57,260 nt of DNA, taken from NCBI GenBank assembly GCA_937894725.1, contig CALAYL010000057.1:1-57260 (forward strand), given 5' to 3'. Every line of letters begins with the position of its first letter. Positions within the stretch are counted from its first letter, which is position 1. Below the pieces are notes generated by a model. It saw only the letters and a list, made by a program, of their open reading frames with translations. It did not search any database and was not told the origin of the DNA. Positions 43,419 through 53,682 of this stretch are shown piece by piece. The stretch is from an uncultured Bacteroidota bacterium. GTDB lineage: Bacteria; Bacteroidota; Bacteroidia; Chitinophagales; LD1. Both the position numbers and the translations under genes were made by a program.

Positions 43419-45401
43419 ATGCAGCTACATTTTGATAGAAAAAACCTCGCTAACGAGGAGTTGATAGATTTATATAAACTCATTTTGAAACCTAGAGTGA
43501 TAGAAGAGCGCATGCTCAAATATTTACGGCAGGGTAGGGTGAGCAAATGGTTTTCAGGCATTGGCCAAGAAGCCATATCGGTGGGTGTTACGGCTGCAAT
43601 ATATAGCGATGAATATGTTTGTCCACTTCATCGCAACCTAGGGGTATTCACGACTCGTGAGTGCGATTTAGTGCAACTTTTCGCACAGTTTCAAGGCAAA
43701 AAAGAGGGATTCTCTAAGGGGCGTGAGCGTTCTTTTCATTTTGGCACCAATGAGCATCATATTGTAGGTATGATATCGCATTTAGGGCCACAGCTCTGTG
43801 TGGGCGATGGTATCGCTTTAGCGTCAAAATTAAAAGAAGAAAACAAAATCACCGTAGCGTTTACTGGCGATGGGGGTACAAGCGAAGGCGATTTTCATGA
43901 AGCCTGTAACCTTGCTGCGGTTTGGCAATTGCCTATTATTATTTTAATAGAAAACAATGGCTATGGTCTTTCTACGCCTATCAATGAGCAATTTCGTTGC
44001 GCACAGCTAGCTGATAGGGCTATCGGTTATGGTATGAAAGGGTTGACGATAGACGGCAATAATATTTTGGAAGTATATCATACCATCAAAGAGTTGGCCA
44101 AAGAGATGCGTAAAAATCCACACCCCGTATTGTTGGAGTGTATGACCTTTAGAATGCGAGGGCATGAAGAGGCATCGGGTGTAAAATATGTGCCTAAAGA
44201 ACTGCTAGAGATGTGGGAGAAAAAAGACCCAGTGGTAAACTACGAAAACTGGTTAATAGATTCGGGAATTATATCGCCCGATTTTCCACTTATGCTCAAA
44301 GAAGAAATGGATAAAGAGGTGAGAGCTGCTTTTGAAACAGCGGATACAATGCCTGATATTGTACCCAATACAGCCGAGGAATTAGCTGATATTTTCAAAC
44401 CCTACACTCCCACTATTGAAGTGCCAAATGCTGCTACGAAAACATTACGATTTGTAGATGCAATCTCAGAAGGCTTAAATGAAGCTATGCAACGACATCA
44501 AAATCTTGTGCTCATGGGACAAGATATAGCGGAGTATGGAGGCGTGTTTAAAATTACCGATGGATTTGTCGCAAAATATGGGAAAGAAAGAGTACGCAAT
44601 ACGCCTATCTGCGAGAGTGGCGTGCTGAGTGCTGCTTTGGGTATGAGTGTAAAAGGAATGAAGGCCATGGTCGAAATGCAATTTGCTGATTTTGTAAGTA
44701 CAGGGTTTAATCCAGTGGTCAACAATCTCGCTAAATCACATTACCGCTGGGGACAAAATGCAGATGTGGTGGTGCGTATGCCTACTGGTGCAGGCGTAGG
44801 AGCAGGGCCCTTTCATTCACAATCAAATGAGGCTTGGTTTTTTCATACTCCTGGTCTAAAAATCGTGTATCCATCTTCGCCTGCAGATGCAAAAGGATTG
44901 TTTTTGGCGGCTATAGATGACCCCAATCCAGTGTTGTTTTTTGAGCATAAATTGCTTTATAGAAGTGTAGAAGGTGAAGTGCCTGAGGGGTACTATACGT
45001 TGCCTATCGGCAAGGCGAAATTAATACAGGAAGGAACAGATATTTCAATAATTGCTTATGGTGCTGCAGTGCATTGGAGTAAACAGTTTTTAGCAGAAAT
45101 CTCAGATGTTTCGGCCGATATATTAGACTTGAGAAGCTTATCACCACTCGATTATGAAGCGATTGAAAAAACCGTAAAGAAGACGGGGAGAGTATTGATA
45201 GTACATGAAGATACGCTAGTAGGTGGTATAGGAGCAGAAATAGCGGCCTACATTAGCGAGCATTGTTTTGCTGCACTCGATGCACCTATTCGTAGGCTCG
45301 CCTCACTCGATACTCCGGTGCCATTTTCTGTTGCATTAGAACAAAATTTCTTGCAAAAAAACAAGCTTAAACAAGCTATAGAGGAATTACTCAATTATTA
45401 A
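43419..45401 (+). CDS. fused 2-oxoacid dehydrogenase E1 component (alpha and beta in one chain)
   Basis: 660 residues. The alpha half (~1-320) has the thiamin diphosphate motif AFTGDGGTSEGDFHEACNLA (~147-166), followed by the ENNGYGLSTP segment. The beta half (~340-660) has LMGQDIAEYGGVFKIT, CESGVLSAALGMSVKGMKA, GAGVGAGPFHSQSNEAWFFH and the C-terminal transketolase domain (LDLRSLSPLDYEAIEKT, VHEDTLVGGIGAEI). Most relatives are branched-chain 2-oxoacid or pyruvate dehydrogenase E1; the sequence features favour the branched-chain type but do not settle it. E2 and E3 genes are not nearby. The stop overlaps the stop of the convergent gene by three bases. Confidence 0.93.
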   Translation: MQLHFDRKNLANEELIDLYKLILKPRVIEERMLKYLRQGRVSKWFSGIGQEAISVGVTAAIYSDEYVCPLHRNLGVFTTRECDLVQLFAQFQGKKEGFSKGRERSFHFGTNEHHIVGMISHLGPQLCVGDGIALASKLKEENKITVAFTGDGGTSEGDFHEACNLAAVWQLPIIILIENNGYGLSTPINEQFRCAQLADRAIGYGMKGLTIDGNNILEVYHTIKELAKEMRKNPHPVLLECMTFRMRGHEEASGVKYVPKELLEMWEKKDPVVNYENWLIDSGIISPDFPLMLKEEMDKEVRAAFETADTMPDIVPNTAEELADIFKPYTPTIEVPNAATKTLRFVDAISEGLNEAMQRHQNLVLMGQDIAEYGGVFKITDGFVAKYGKERVRNTPICESGVLSAALGMSVKGMKAMVEMQFADFVSTGFNPVVNNLAKSHYRWGQNADVVVRMPTGAGVGAGPFHSQSNEAWFFHTPGLKIVYPSSPADAKGLFLAAIDDPNPVLFFEHKLLYRSVEGEVPEGYYTLPIGKAKLIQEGTDISIIAYGAAVHWSKQFLAEISDVSADILDLRSLSPLDYEAIEKTVKKTGRVLIVHEDTLVGGIGAEIAAYISEHCFAALDAPIRRLASLDTPVPFSVALEQNFLQKNKLKQAIEELLNY

Positions 45402-45922
45402 TTGAGGTCATGTACTGGTACAAATCGCTCTACGACAGTAGTAGTATCTGATTCATCAGAGCGGAAGCCCTTTAAATACACCGCTGGAAAAATAAACTCA
45501 GCACCACTTTTGGTAAAAGCGACAATTTTATAATAAACATCAGTTTGACCTGGTTCAGGGTATTTATCTTCTGTGCGGATGATTTGATTTCTTTGTTCTG
45601 GCTTAAAATCTTTAGGCTCAAGCATCTTAACTTGAGCATAGCGGTTGTCTTGTACTTTCCTACGCAGTATCACTATTTTTGAGAAAAGGTGTGGTTGTTT
45701 AGCTAAGATATACAAGTCCACTTGCGATTTGTAGCGAGAGGCTACAAGTTCGAGCATTTCGTTCGTACTATAGGTATTTAAAATGTTTATACTGGTATCT
45801 AGCGTTTCGATATCCCATTTATGTCCATTACGATCGACTTGACCAAAACTGGATAGTGGGATAGAAAAATAAAATGTGAAAAGCAAAAGTGTCAGCTTTT
45901 TGAAAAGCCAAGTATTTTCCAT
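45398..45922 (-). CDS. exported protein of unknown function
   Basis: 174 residues with a signal peptide (~1-27, ending SSFGQ). The mature part includes KIVILRRKVQDNRYAQVKML and TDVYYKIVAFTKSGAEFIFP, giving a beta-rich pattern that could be one fibronectin-like domain. No family was recognised. Its start is 6 bases downstream of the next minus-strand gene (45929-46564), so the two are probably cotranscribed; its stop overlaps the E1 stop on the opposite strand. Confidence 0.75.
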   Translation of the reverse strand: MENTWLFKKLTLLLFTFYFSIPLSSFGQVDRNGHKWDIETLDTSINILNTYSTNEMLELVASRYKSQVDLYILAKQPHLFSKIVILRRKVQDNRYAQVKMLEPKDFKPEQRNQIIRTEDKYPEPGQTDVYYKIVAFTKSGAEFIFPAVYLKGFRSDESDTTTVVERFVPVHDLN

Positions 45923-45928
45923 GCTAGC

Positions 45929-46564
45929 TTAGTTTGAAGCCCTAACAAAGTAGATGAGCTCTTTGCGTGCTTTGTCAAATAGCACTAACTCTTTAGCATC
46001 TACATAGTTTATCCTTAAATCATAGGTGCTATATGGGTTTCTGAGGGCTAAATTAGGTACTCCTTTTTCCCACTTTACTTCAAATTCTATATCATTGAAA
46101 ACAAAGCTGCGCGTATTCTTATTTATTACTTCGAATAGAATCATGTTTCCTTTGTTTGTGGCGGTGAGCATAAACATAAGTGTAGCCGTTGGGTCGATTT
46201 TTCGCAATGATCTCTCTACGGTTACTTCAAAGTCGTCTGAGCCTTCATTTTTATCCAATGGGTCAGCATCAGGATTAGGCATATTAGGAGGCAACTGATT
46301 GGTGTTAGGGCTCAAATTGTTTGGTTCTGTACCTGAGTTTAACGTTACATTAGGAGCCGCTTTTTGATAGCTATTTACCTTGGTTATGTAACCGTCTTTA
46401 GTAGATCGAATCGTATGTACATATTTCCAGTTTGCAAATAGACTGTTGTTTAGCTCAGCCTCTGTTGGTATTTTTACTTTAAATGCAGGAGAGTTGAGAC
46501 TATCTTGTGCTTGTGTAGTAAATGAAAATAAACCTAAAAAGGCAATAGCGATAAAACGTGTCAT
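45929..46564 (-). CDS. exported protein of unknown function
   Basis: 211 residues from ATG 46564 (MTRFIAIAFLGLFSF, signal peptide ending TTQAQ). The frame is open further upstream to 46621, but a promoter-like TAACTTTG (46590-46583 on the minus strand) lies there, supporting the inner start. Residues ~65-100 are Asn/Pro-rich (NNLSPNTNQLPPNMPNPDAD), probably a flexible linker, followed by a beta-rich domain (LMFMLTATNKGNMILFEVIN). No family was recognised. It is the first gene of a two-gene unit with the preceding entry. Confidence 0.75.
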   Translation of the reverse strand: MTRFIAIAFLGLFSFTTQAQDSLNSPAFKVKIPTEAELNNSLFANWKYVHTIRSTKDGYITKVNSYQKAAPNVTLNSGTEPNNLSPNTNQLPPNMPNPDADPLDKNEGSDDFEVTVERSLRKIDPTATLMFMLTATNKGNMILFEVINKNTRSFVFNDIEFEVKWEKGVPNLALRNPYSTYDLRINYVDAKELVLFDKARKELIYFVRASN

Positions 46565-46647
46565 ATCTAATAATTTGAGGGTCAAAGTTAAAAAAATACT
46601 TGTCAAAATTTGATTTGGCAAGCATAGAGTTGTGATACTTTAAAGAT

Positions 46648-47391
46648 ATGAGTAGTTTTGCCCTAAAATCTATCTCATTGAAAAAAGTATTTTCTCTGTT
46701 TATCTTAATGACAATTCTTGTGCCAATTTTTTCGCAAGAAGCTGAAGTGGCTAATTTTGATACAAGTCTGTATCTGATAAAGACAGATACGATTGTCCAT
46801 TTGCAGCTTAAAATTATACACAAACGTATTAAGCCCAAGCAATATTTTTATACAGAAGCCAATTGTAGATCTTTTTTGTCTGTGTATAAGCGAGATAGTT
46901 TGATTCAGGAGATTTACACGCCTACTTTTGCGCCATCCAATGGCTGCGCTGGTTATTTTACTTTTGATGAGCAACCTATCCAGGGTTGGTATCTAATACA
47001 GCGTATGGGTGAAGATGAAAATGCCATGCTGCTCATTGATTCACTTGGGGGGAAGTATGAAATGAAAGGGGCTTATTTCTGTTTTTTGAAAGGATTTCCG
47101 GTCGTAATCAGTTATGACGAAGGCATTACACGGGTTTTTAGCCTTGCACAAAAAAAAGTAGTATCCGCGTCCACTTGTGGCGATCAACTTTTTGAATGGT
47201 ATGCTGATGGGGAGGTGTTTTTTGCAAATTATATGCTAGAAAAAGGGGATGACCTCCTACCTATGTATGCTGTAGTTTATCCAGGAGATGGAAAGCTGGT
47301 ATCGTACAAGGGAAGTCGCCCCCTTAATAGAATACAACAGCTCATACCGCAGCTAGGTAGGGTAGCTACGGTAGATTGCTATTGTAAATAA
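46648..47391 (+). CDS. exported protein of unknown function
   Basis: 247 residues. A hydrophobic segment (~10-28) followed by FSQEAEVANFD looks like a signal peptide. The mature part has several Cys (EANCRSFL, SNGCAGYF, CFLKG, STCGDQ, VDCYCK) and short YxxGxG-type turns; it may be a small propeller or beta-sandwich, but no family was recognised. It is divergent from the previous gene (83 bases between starts) and its stop is 6 bases from the convergent sigma factor gene. Confidence 0.75.
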   Translation: MSSFALKSISLKKVFSLFILMTILVPIFSQEAEVANFDTSLYLIKTDTIVHLQLKIIHKRIKPKQYFYTEANCRSFLSVYKRDSLIQEIYTPTFAPSNGCAGYFTFDEQPIQGWYLIQRMGEDENAMLLIDSLGGKYEMKGAYFCFLKGFPVVISYDEGITRVFSLAQKKVVSASTCGDQLFEWYADGEVFFANYMLEKGDDLLPMYAVVYPGDGKLVSYKGSRPLNRIQQLIPQLGRVATVDCYCK

Positions 47392-47397
47392 ATGACA

Positions 47398-47991
47398 TTA
47401 GTCACCCATTCTTACTATTTCTAACTGGTGCGTTTCGATTAATTTGCGGAGGTTGATAAGCGCATAGCGCATTCTACCCAACGAAGTATTGATACTTACT
47501 TTTGAGTATTCGGCTATTTCTTTAAAACTAAAATCAAAATAATGGCGCAACATCACTACCTCCTTTTGATCTTCAGGCAGCATATCAATAAGGTTTTTTA
47601 GTTTCGATTCACTTTGTACTAAGTCGATGTGCTTGTCGATAGGTGTTTCATCAAACTTCATGTAGTTAAACACATCATCGCCCTCGCTAGTGACCACACT
47701 AGGGTTGCGTTTTAGCTTTCTAAAATGATCTATACAAATATTGTACGCTATACGCAATACCCAAGGCTGAAACTTGCCTTCATCGTTATATTTGCCTTGA
47801 CGTAGCGTATCAATCACTTTGATAAAAGTTTCTTGAAAAAGGTCTTCAGCTAGATACTGATCTTTAACCATGATGTAGATAGCTGTATAGACTTTATCCT
47901 TTGTTCTTTTGAGCAATTGATCAAAAGCGGAGTCTTGTCCAGAGATGAAAAGTTTAATCAACTCTTGGTCTGATAGGGTGTGACGTGCCAT
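47398..47991 (-). CDS. RNA polymerase sigma factor, ECF type
   Basis: 197 residues with region 2 (~25-95; YLAEDLFQETFIKVID and PWVLRIAYNICIDHFRKLKR) and region 4 (~125-180; MLPEDQKEVVMLRHYFDFSF, KEIAEYSKVSINTSLGRMRY). The linker between them is acidic. No anti-sigma gene lies next to it, so control must be elsewhere or transcriptional. Target genes cannot be predicted from this sequence. Confidence 0.93.
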   Translation of the reverse strand: MARHTLSDQELIKLFISGQDSAFDQLLKRTKDKVYTAIYIMVKDQYLAEDLFQETFIKVIDTLRQGKYNDEGKFQPWVLRIAYNICIDHFRKLKRNPSVVTSEGDDVFNYMKFDETPIDKHIDLVQSESKLKNLIDMLPEDQKEVVMLRHYFDFSFKEIAEYSKVSINTSLGRMRYALINLRKLIETHQLEIVRMGD

Positions 47992-48185
47992 AGCTTACCT
48001 TTTTTTAAAGTGAATGAATAGAGAGGTAGAGGCTATATGCTATAGGCGTTTTTTAATTTAATTTATATAATACAATAATCGTACCAAAAAGTTATAGAAA
48101 ATGAAAACAAAGAAATAGCTAGTTTAGATGCCAGTAAATCTTTGGTTAGGTAGATGTATAATCAAATAGGATATTGAATTAGAAT

Positions 48186-51005
48186 ATGAGTAAAAGTAAT
48201 ACTTTGGTTAAAGAAACCAAAAAAATAGGGCAAGAAAAAATAGCTCCTTCGATTTTTATAAAAGGCGCGAGAGTACACAATCTCAAAAATATAGACATTC
48301 GACTGCCTAAAAACAAGTTTATTGTAGTGACTGGGGTATCTGGTTCGGGCAAAAGTTCATTGACCATAGATACCCTCTATGCCGAAGGACAACGAAGGTA
48401 TGTAGAGAGTTTGACTTCTTATGCAAGACAGTTTTTGAGCAGAATGGATAAACCCGATGTGGACTATATCAATGGGCTATGTCCAGCCATTGCTATCGAA
48501 CAAAAAGTAAGTACCCGCTCTTCTCGCTCTTCGGTGGGTTCACTTACCGAGATATATGATTTCTTACGATTGTTGTATGCTCGTATAGGCAAAACTTATT
48601 CGCCCATATCTGGTCAGCTCGTTACTAAGCATGAGGTTGTCGATGTAGTAGATGCGATTTTTAAGCAAGAAGAAGGTACGAGAGTGTATGTTTATTTTGA
48701 AATAAAAGCGCAAAAAGAAATTTTAAAAACGCTAGAGTTATTGCTGCAGAAAGGGTTTACAAGGCTCAAGTGGCTGGACGAAATCGTAGATATAGAAACG
48801 CTATTGGGCGACACAAAAACGGTCAAGTCAAAAGCAGAAATGCTCACTGTATTGGTAGATAGATTTGTGGTGCGCAAGGATGATGAAGAATTATTATCAC
48901 GAGTTTTTGACTCTATACAAACGGCTTTTAATGAAGGTCAACAGGCTTGCAAAGTGGAAATGGGAGAGGCTATAGCTTATTTCAACAATAAATTTGAAGC
49001 CGATGGGATAGTGTTTGAAGAGCCAAATCCCAATTTTTTTAACTTTAATAATCCGTATGGTGCATGTAAAACTTGTGAGGGTTTTGGTACGGTGATGGGA
49101 ATTGATGAAAATTTGATTTTTCCAGACAAAGACCTCTCTGTATATGAGGGTGCAATATCCCCATGGCGTAGCGAAAAGATGCATGAGTGGGCGGAGCCGT
49201 TGATTAAAAAAGGGATTTATTTCGATTTTCCGATACATAGAGCCTATAAAGATTTGACTGAAAAAGAGCGATTGCTTTTATGGACAGGTAATGCGCATTT
49301 TGAAGGATTAAATCATTTTTTTAAATACCTCGAAGAGAAAAGCTATAAAATCCAATACAGAGTGATGCTTTCTCGCTACAGAGGCCGTACAAATTGTCCA
49401 GATTGCAAGGGTTCTAGAATAAATAAAGAAGCAGCTTATGTAATCGTAGCAGGCAAATCTATTAGCGAATTGCTACTGATGTCGATTGAAGATTTGAATG
49501 TTTTTTTTGAATCGGTATCGCTTTCAAAACACGATGCAGTGATTGCTGATCGTATTTTGGTGGAGATCAAAACACGACTCAAAACCATGATGGATGTGGG
49601 TTTGGGCTATCTACATCTCAATCGTATGTCAAACACCCTTAGTGGTGGAGAAACACAACGTATTAATCTGACTCGCATGCTGGGTAGCAATCTGACTTCT
49701 TCGATGTATATACTTGATGAGCCTAGTATAGGACTGCATCAGAAAGATACCGAACGATTGATAGGGGTACTGAAAAATCTTCGAAATCTTGGCAATACGG
49801 TAGTGGTAGTAGAACATGATGAAGATATAATGAAAGCCGCAGACCATTTGGTCGATATAGGTCCTAGGGCAGGTGTGCATGGTGGAGAGGTGATTTATAA
49901 TGGTTTATCGGCTGGTATTATAAACGAAGAGAGAAGTCTTACTGGACGATATCTTAAAGGGGAGTTGGAAATATCGAGCAAGTCCACCAGAACAGCGTTT
50001 AATAGTTTTGTAGAGATAAAAGGGGCATCACAACACAATTTGAAAAACATAGATGTAAAAATCCCACTTCAAGCACTCACTGTAGTCAGTGGAGTGAGCG
50101 GTTCGGGCAAGACTACGCTGATTAAAAAAATACTTTACCCTGCGCTGATGCAGCGTACCGAAGGTATGACAGAGCAGCCCGGAAGTCATAAAGAAATAAC
50201 AGGCGATTTGAAGAGGATAAAACATGTGGAAATGATAGACCAAAATCCACTCGGCAAAAGCTCTCGCTCCAATCCTGTAACCTATGTAAAGGCCTATGAC
50301 GGTATCCGCGAGTTGTATTCCCGACAGCAGTTATCCAAAATCAAGGGGTTTAAACCTGCTACGTTTTCGTTTAATGTAGATGGAGGCAGATGTGACCAAT
50401 GTAAGGGCGATGGCGAAATGGTAGTAGAAATGCAGTTTTTGGCCGATGTGCATTTGGTGTGTGATGCTTGTGGAGGTAAAAAATTTAAAGAAGATGTACT
50501 AGAGGTTCTGTACAAAGAAAAGAGTATCAATGATGTGTTGGAGATGACGGTCGATGAAGCGATTCCTTTTTTTGAAGGGCATAGAGATATAGTCGAAAAG
50601 TTGATACCTCTCCAACAGGTTGGCTTGGGCTATGTGCATTTAGGACAGAGCTCCTCTACTTTGAGCGGAGGTGAAGCCCAGCGTGTTAAACTAGCTTCGT
50701 ATCTCACTAAGGGCAAGTCAGCACAACCCGTATTTTTTATTTTTGACGAACCCACCACTGGACTGCATTTTCACGATATATCGAATCTACTCAACTCTTT
50801 TGAAATGCTTATAGAAGCAGGTCATACAGTGGTAGTAATCGAGCATAATATGGATGTGATAAAGTGCGCAGACTGGCTCGTAGATTTAGGTGTAGATGGT
50901 GGCGATAAAGGTGGCGAACTATTATATCAAGGCCCTCCGAAGGGGATATTGACTGTCAAAAAATCGCATACTGCGCATTTTTTAGCATCTAAACTTTTAG
51001 CATAA
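48186..51005 (+). CDS. uvrA: excinuclease ABC subunit A
   Basis: 939 residues, normal length. Damage-recognition ATPase of nucleotide excision repair. First ABC module: Walker A GVSGSGKSS (~50), zinc-finger pairs CKTCEGFG and CPDCKGSR, signature LSGGETQR (~486). Second module: Walker A GVSGSGKTT (~636), CDQCKGDG and CDACGGKK, signature LSGGEAQR (~826), followed by FIFDEPTTGLHFHD. All key residues seem intact. It stands alone, with a 194-base upstream gap and an OmpA-like gene downstream. Confidence 0.97.
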   Translation: MSKSNTLVKETKKIGQEKIAPSIFIKGARVHNLKNIDIRLPKNKFIVVTGVSGSGKSSLTIDTLYAEGQRRYVESLTSYARQFLSRMDKPDVDYINGLCPAIAIEQKVSTRSSRSSVGSLTEIYDFLRLLYARIGKTYSPISGQLVTKHEVVDVVDAIFKQEEGTRVYVYFEIKAQKEILKTLELLLQKGFTRLKWLDEIVDIETLLGDTKTVKSKAEMLTVLVDRFVVRKDDEELLSRVFDSIQTAFNEGQQACKVEMGEAIAYFNNKFEADGIVFEEPNPNFFNFNNPYGACKTCEGFGTVMGIDENLIFPDKDLSVYEGAISPWRSEKMHEWAEPLIKKGIYFDFPIHRAYKDLTEKERLLLWTGNAHFEGLNHFFKYLEEKSYKIQYRVMLSRYRGRTNCPDCKGSRINKEAAYVIVAGKSISELLLMSIEDLNVFFESVSLSKHDAVIADRILVEIKTRLKTMMDVGLGYLHLNRMSNTLSGGETQRINLTRMLGSNLTSSMYILDEPSIGLHQKDTERLIGVLKNLRNLGNTVVVVEHDEDIMKAADHLVDIGPRAGVHGGEVIYNGLSAGIINEERSLTGRYLKGELEISSKSTRTAFNSFVEIKGASQHNLKNIDVKIPLQALTVVSGVSGSGKTTLIKKILYPALMQRTEGMTEQPGSHKEITGDLKRIKHVEMIDQNPLGKSSRSNPVTYVKAYDGIRELYSRQQLSKIKGFKPATFSFNVDGGRCDQCKGDGEMVVEMQFLADVHLVCDACGGKKFKEDVLEVLYKEKSINDVLEMTVDEAIPFFEGHRDIVEKLIPLQQVGLGYVHLGQSSSTLSGGEAQRVKLASYLTKGKSAQPVFFIFDEPTTGLHFHDISNLLNSFEMLIEAGHTVVVIEHNMDVIKCADWLVDLGVDGGDKGGELLYQGPPKGILTVKKSHTAHFLASKLLA

Positions 51006-51044
51006 TTATATTATATTATATTTGGACAGCGGCTAGTTTTAAAT

Positions 51045-52889
51045 ATGCATAAATATCTTCTTTTTGTCCAATTGTATTTGGCGTTTTCTTTTCATGCCAT
51101 TTCTCAAACGTATAACGCTAGAGTCTTTAAGTGTGATGCAGAACGGGTAGCTGTATTTCAAGCAAATTACACGGTACTCAAAGATGGAGTACTGCTGGAA
51201 GAGGGCAAAACTTATTTTGATGGAGGTTTATCTGTTCCGTATAGTCCCAAAAGCAAATATAAAATCACCATAAGTTATCCAGGATATAAAGACACCACGC
51301 TTGTTTTTAATCCTGATGAGCATCGTAGATCAGCTTCGAAGATAGATACCGTTTGCCTTCAAAAAAATGGTATGCGGCTTTTTGGCACCTTAATGGATGC
51401 AAGTCAAGATCTACCCATTAAAGATGCCGTGTTAATTCTTAGAAATATCATGACTCGATCTGAAGTGTTTTTGACTACCTCTTTGGATGGTTATTTTAAT
51501 TTCAAATTGGATTATGAAACCAACTATCAGTTGAAAGTGGATAAATATTCACCAGGAATTTTGAATACCTATCAGGATACTAGTTTTTATATTTCTACTA
51601 TTGGATTTACACTGCCACTCGATTTTAAGCTAAATGTCTATCTTTCAAAAGCACGAGGGTACACTACGCCTAGAGATGTATCCTATAAGGTAGATTCGTC
51701 AAAAATAAAACCTGTTTTAGCCCTCGAGAAACCGATCGAAAGCGTCAAAGCAATACCTGAAGAGCCAATAGTGGCATCAATAGCCACGAAGCCAACAAAG
51801 CAAGCAGATAGTTCGATAGTATCCAATATGCCAATAGCGCAACTAGAGAAAACTAAGGAAACAAAGGATAGTTCAAAACCAAAGAAAGATAAGCAGAAAG
51901 ACGCTAAGCTAGACGCTAAGAATGAACAAGCAATTGCTGCTGTAGCTAAGCGAGATTTGGATAAAATTAATAAGAAAAAGCAAATGACTGTAAAGCAGAT
52001 GTATGACTCTGCTACAGTAAAGGAAATGCAAGTATTAGAAGCAAGAAAGCGAATAGAAGAGCAAAACAAAATATTGTATGAGAAAAAGAAGCGTGAAACC
52101 TACGAAGCCACACAAACTGATCTTATCGCTTACTATGAAAAGAAATTGAAATCATCTAATAGCAACAGCACTATTGAGCTAGCGCCTAGAGAAGTCAAGT
52201 CCGAAAAGGTAGTACAGCCCAAAACGGCCATTACCGCTGATATGACTAAACCACATAGTGGCAAGGTCATGCTATATGGCAATATCTACAATGGATCCAA
52301 TCAATTGAAGCTTGCAAATGTAACCGTGAGTGCTAGACCTATTAATAGCATTTTTTCAAAAGAGATGCAGTCTGATGACGAAGGTAATTTTAAGATGGAG
52401 GTAGATAGTGGGCAAATTTTTGTGCTTTCATTCTTTAAGACTGATTTCAAGATTTCAAAGCAGCTCGTAGATCTATCTGACAAAGCGGACAAATTGATTA
52501 AGATTCAAGACGTATATCTCTCTGAAAGCATGGATGTCGAAATTTCAAAAGATATGCCTGTACTCTATTTTGAGAAAAATAAAAGTGAACTTTCAGAGAG
52601 TATCACTGAAGAGCTAAACGCCCTATCGGTTTTGCTTCGAGGAAATAAAAGCTATACTATTCGCCTTATCGGATTAGCCGCATCTGATGAAACATTTACA
52701 AAGCCACTTTCGACCAGTAGAGTATCGCAGGTGGCGCAGTATCTTGTTTCTGCAAAAGTGCCCCAAGATCAAATCAAATTTACGGCACTGGGTGATACCA
52801 AACGTAGATCAAGCTGTGGCTTTAGTAGTCCATGCACTACACAGGATTACAACAACGATAGAGTCGTAATCTATATTATCAGTCAATAA
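51045..52889 (+). CDS. exported protein with Lys-rich linker and OmpA-like C-terminus
   Basis: 614 residues. Signal peptide ~1-21. Two beta-sandwich domains resembling carboxypeptidase-regulatory or SpaA-type folds are suggested by GMRLFGTLMDASQDLPIKDA (~110) and VMLYGNIYNGSNQLKLANVT (~408). Between them, ~240-375 is very rich in Lys, Glu, Ala and Gln and should be a long charged helix or flexible rod. The C-terminus (~505-614) has a divergent OmpA pattern: PVLYFEKNKSELSESITEEL, YTIRLIGLAASDE, LSTSRVSQVAQYLVSAKV and NDRVVIYI. It may anchor to peptidoglycan. The stop is 5 bases from the convergent miaE stop. Confidence 0.8.
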   Translation: MHKYLLFVQLYLAFSFHAISQTYNARVFKCDAERVAVFQANYTVLKDGVLLEEGKTYFDGGLSVPYSPKSKYKITISYPGYKDTTLVFNPDEHRRSASKIDTVCLQKNGMRLFGTLMDASQDLPIKDAVLILRNIMTRSEVFLTTSLDGYFNFKLDYETNYQLKVDKYSPGILNTYQDTSFYISTIGFTLPLDFKLNVYLSKARGYTTPRDVSYKVDSSKIKPVLALEKPIESVKAIPEEPIVASIATKPTKQADSSIVSNMPIAQLEKTKETKDSSKPKKDKQKDAKLDAKNEQAIAAVAKRDLDKINKKKQMTVKQMYDSATVKEMQVLEARKRIEEQNKILYEKKKRETYEATQTDLIAYYEKKLKSSNSNSTIELAPREVKSEKVVQPKTAITADMTKPHSGKVMLYGNIYNGSNQLKLANVTVSARPINSIFSKEMQSDDEGNFKMEVDSGQIFVLSFFKTDFKISKQLVDLSDKADKLIKIQDVYLSESMDVEISKDMPVLYFEKNKSELSESITEELNALSVLLRGNKSYTIRLIGLAASDETFTKPLSTSRVSQVAQYLVSAKVPQDQIKFTALGDTKRRSSCGFSSPCTTQDYNNDRVVIYIISQ

Positions 52890-52894
52890 AAAAA

Positions 52895-53479
52895 TCAATG
52901 TACCCTATCGCCTCGAAGTTCGAGCGAGGCCATTATCTCTCCTTCATGGTCGAGCCACTCTTGCCACCTCTGCATGGTCTTATCTTTGTCGCCCGAGATC
53001 TCTATGGCCAACTCCAAAAAAAGTTTATAATGTCCTGCTTCGCTCACCATTAGGTTTCTGTAAAATGAGCTTAGTTCGGGATCGGTGATATATTGTGACA
53101 ATACCTTGAAACGCTCACAACTTCGAGCTTCTATCATGGCCGAAAAGAGCAATTTTTCTGTAAGGGATTGTTTTCTCGAGCCACCATTTTGAATAAACTT
53201 CGCTAGCTTGTTTACATACACATCTTTGCGTTGGAGCCCTAGTTTTAGTCCTCTTTTTTTGAGTAAATCAAGCACCATTTTGAAATGGCCCCATTCTTCC
53301 GTTACGATAGGGGTAACGAGCTCAACTACATTTTCAAAATCAGGATAATTTTGCACTAAGGAGATGCCTGTAGAGGCCGCTTTCTGTTCGCAATAAGCGT
53401 GGTCTGTCAATATTTCTTCTACTGATTTTTCAGCCAAATTTGCCCATCGTGGGTCTGTAGGTAGTTTGAGTCCGAGCAT
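52895..53479 (-). CDS. miaE: tRNA-(ms2io6A)-hydroxylase-like di-iron protein
   Basis: 194 residues, ferritin-like four-helix bundle. Iron ligand motifs are visible: EEILTDHAYCEQKAAS, EEWGHFKMVLDLL, EARSCERFKVLS and SEAGHYKLFLELA. In bacteria MiaE hydroxylates the isopentenyl group of ms2i6A37 in tRNA; many Bacteroidota carry such a protein. No miaA or miaB is in the window, so the substrate is inferred from the family. The gene is single, with a 203-base gap before metK. Confidence 0.9.
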   Translation of the reverse strand: MLGLKLPTDPRWANLAEKSVEEILTDHAYCEQKAASTGISLVQNYPDFENVVELVTPIVTEEWGHFKMVLDLLKKRGLKLGLQRKDVYVNKLAKFIQNGGSRKQSLTEKLLFSAMIEARSCERFKVLSQYITDPELSSFYRNLMVSEAGHYKLFLELAIEISGDKDKTMQRWQEWLDHEGEIMASLELRGDRVH

Positions 53480-53682
53480 AGTGTTGATGAAATTTAGAAT
53501 GTTTGGATTGAGAATTTAGCATGAAGATAAATAGCATACAAGCAGAATTTAGCACGTAGATTGAAAAAATAATAAATATTTTCTCTGCTTGTATCCATAT
53601 AGCTAGTCTAGCCACTTAAATACTCCCTATCGAAATGTCTAAAAGCCAAGTGGTCACAAATCGAATAGTCGAATCCCGAATC

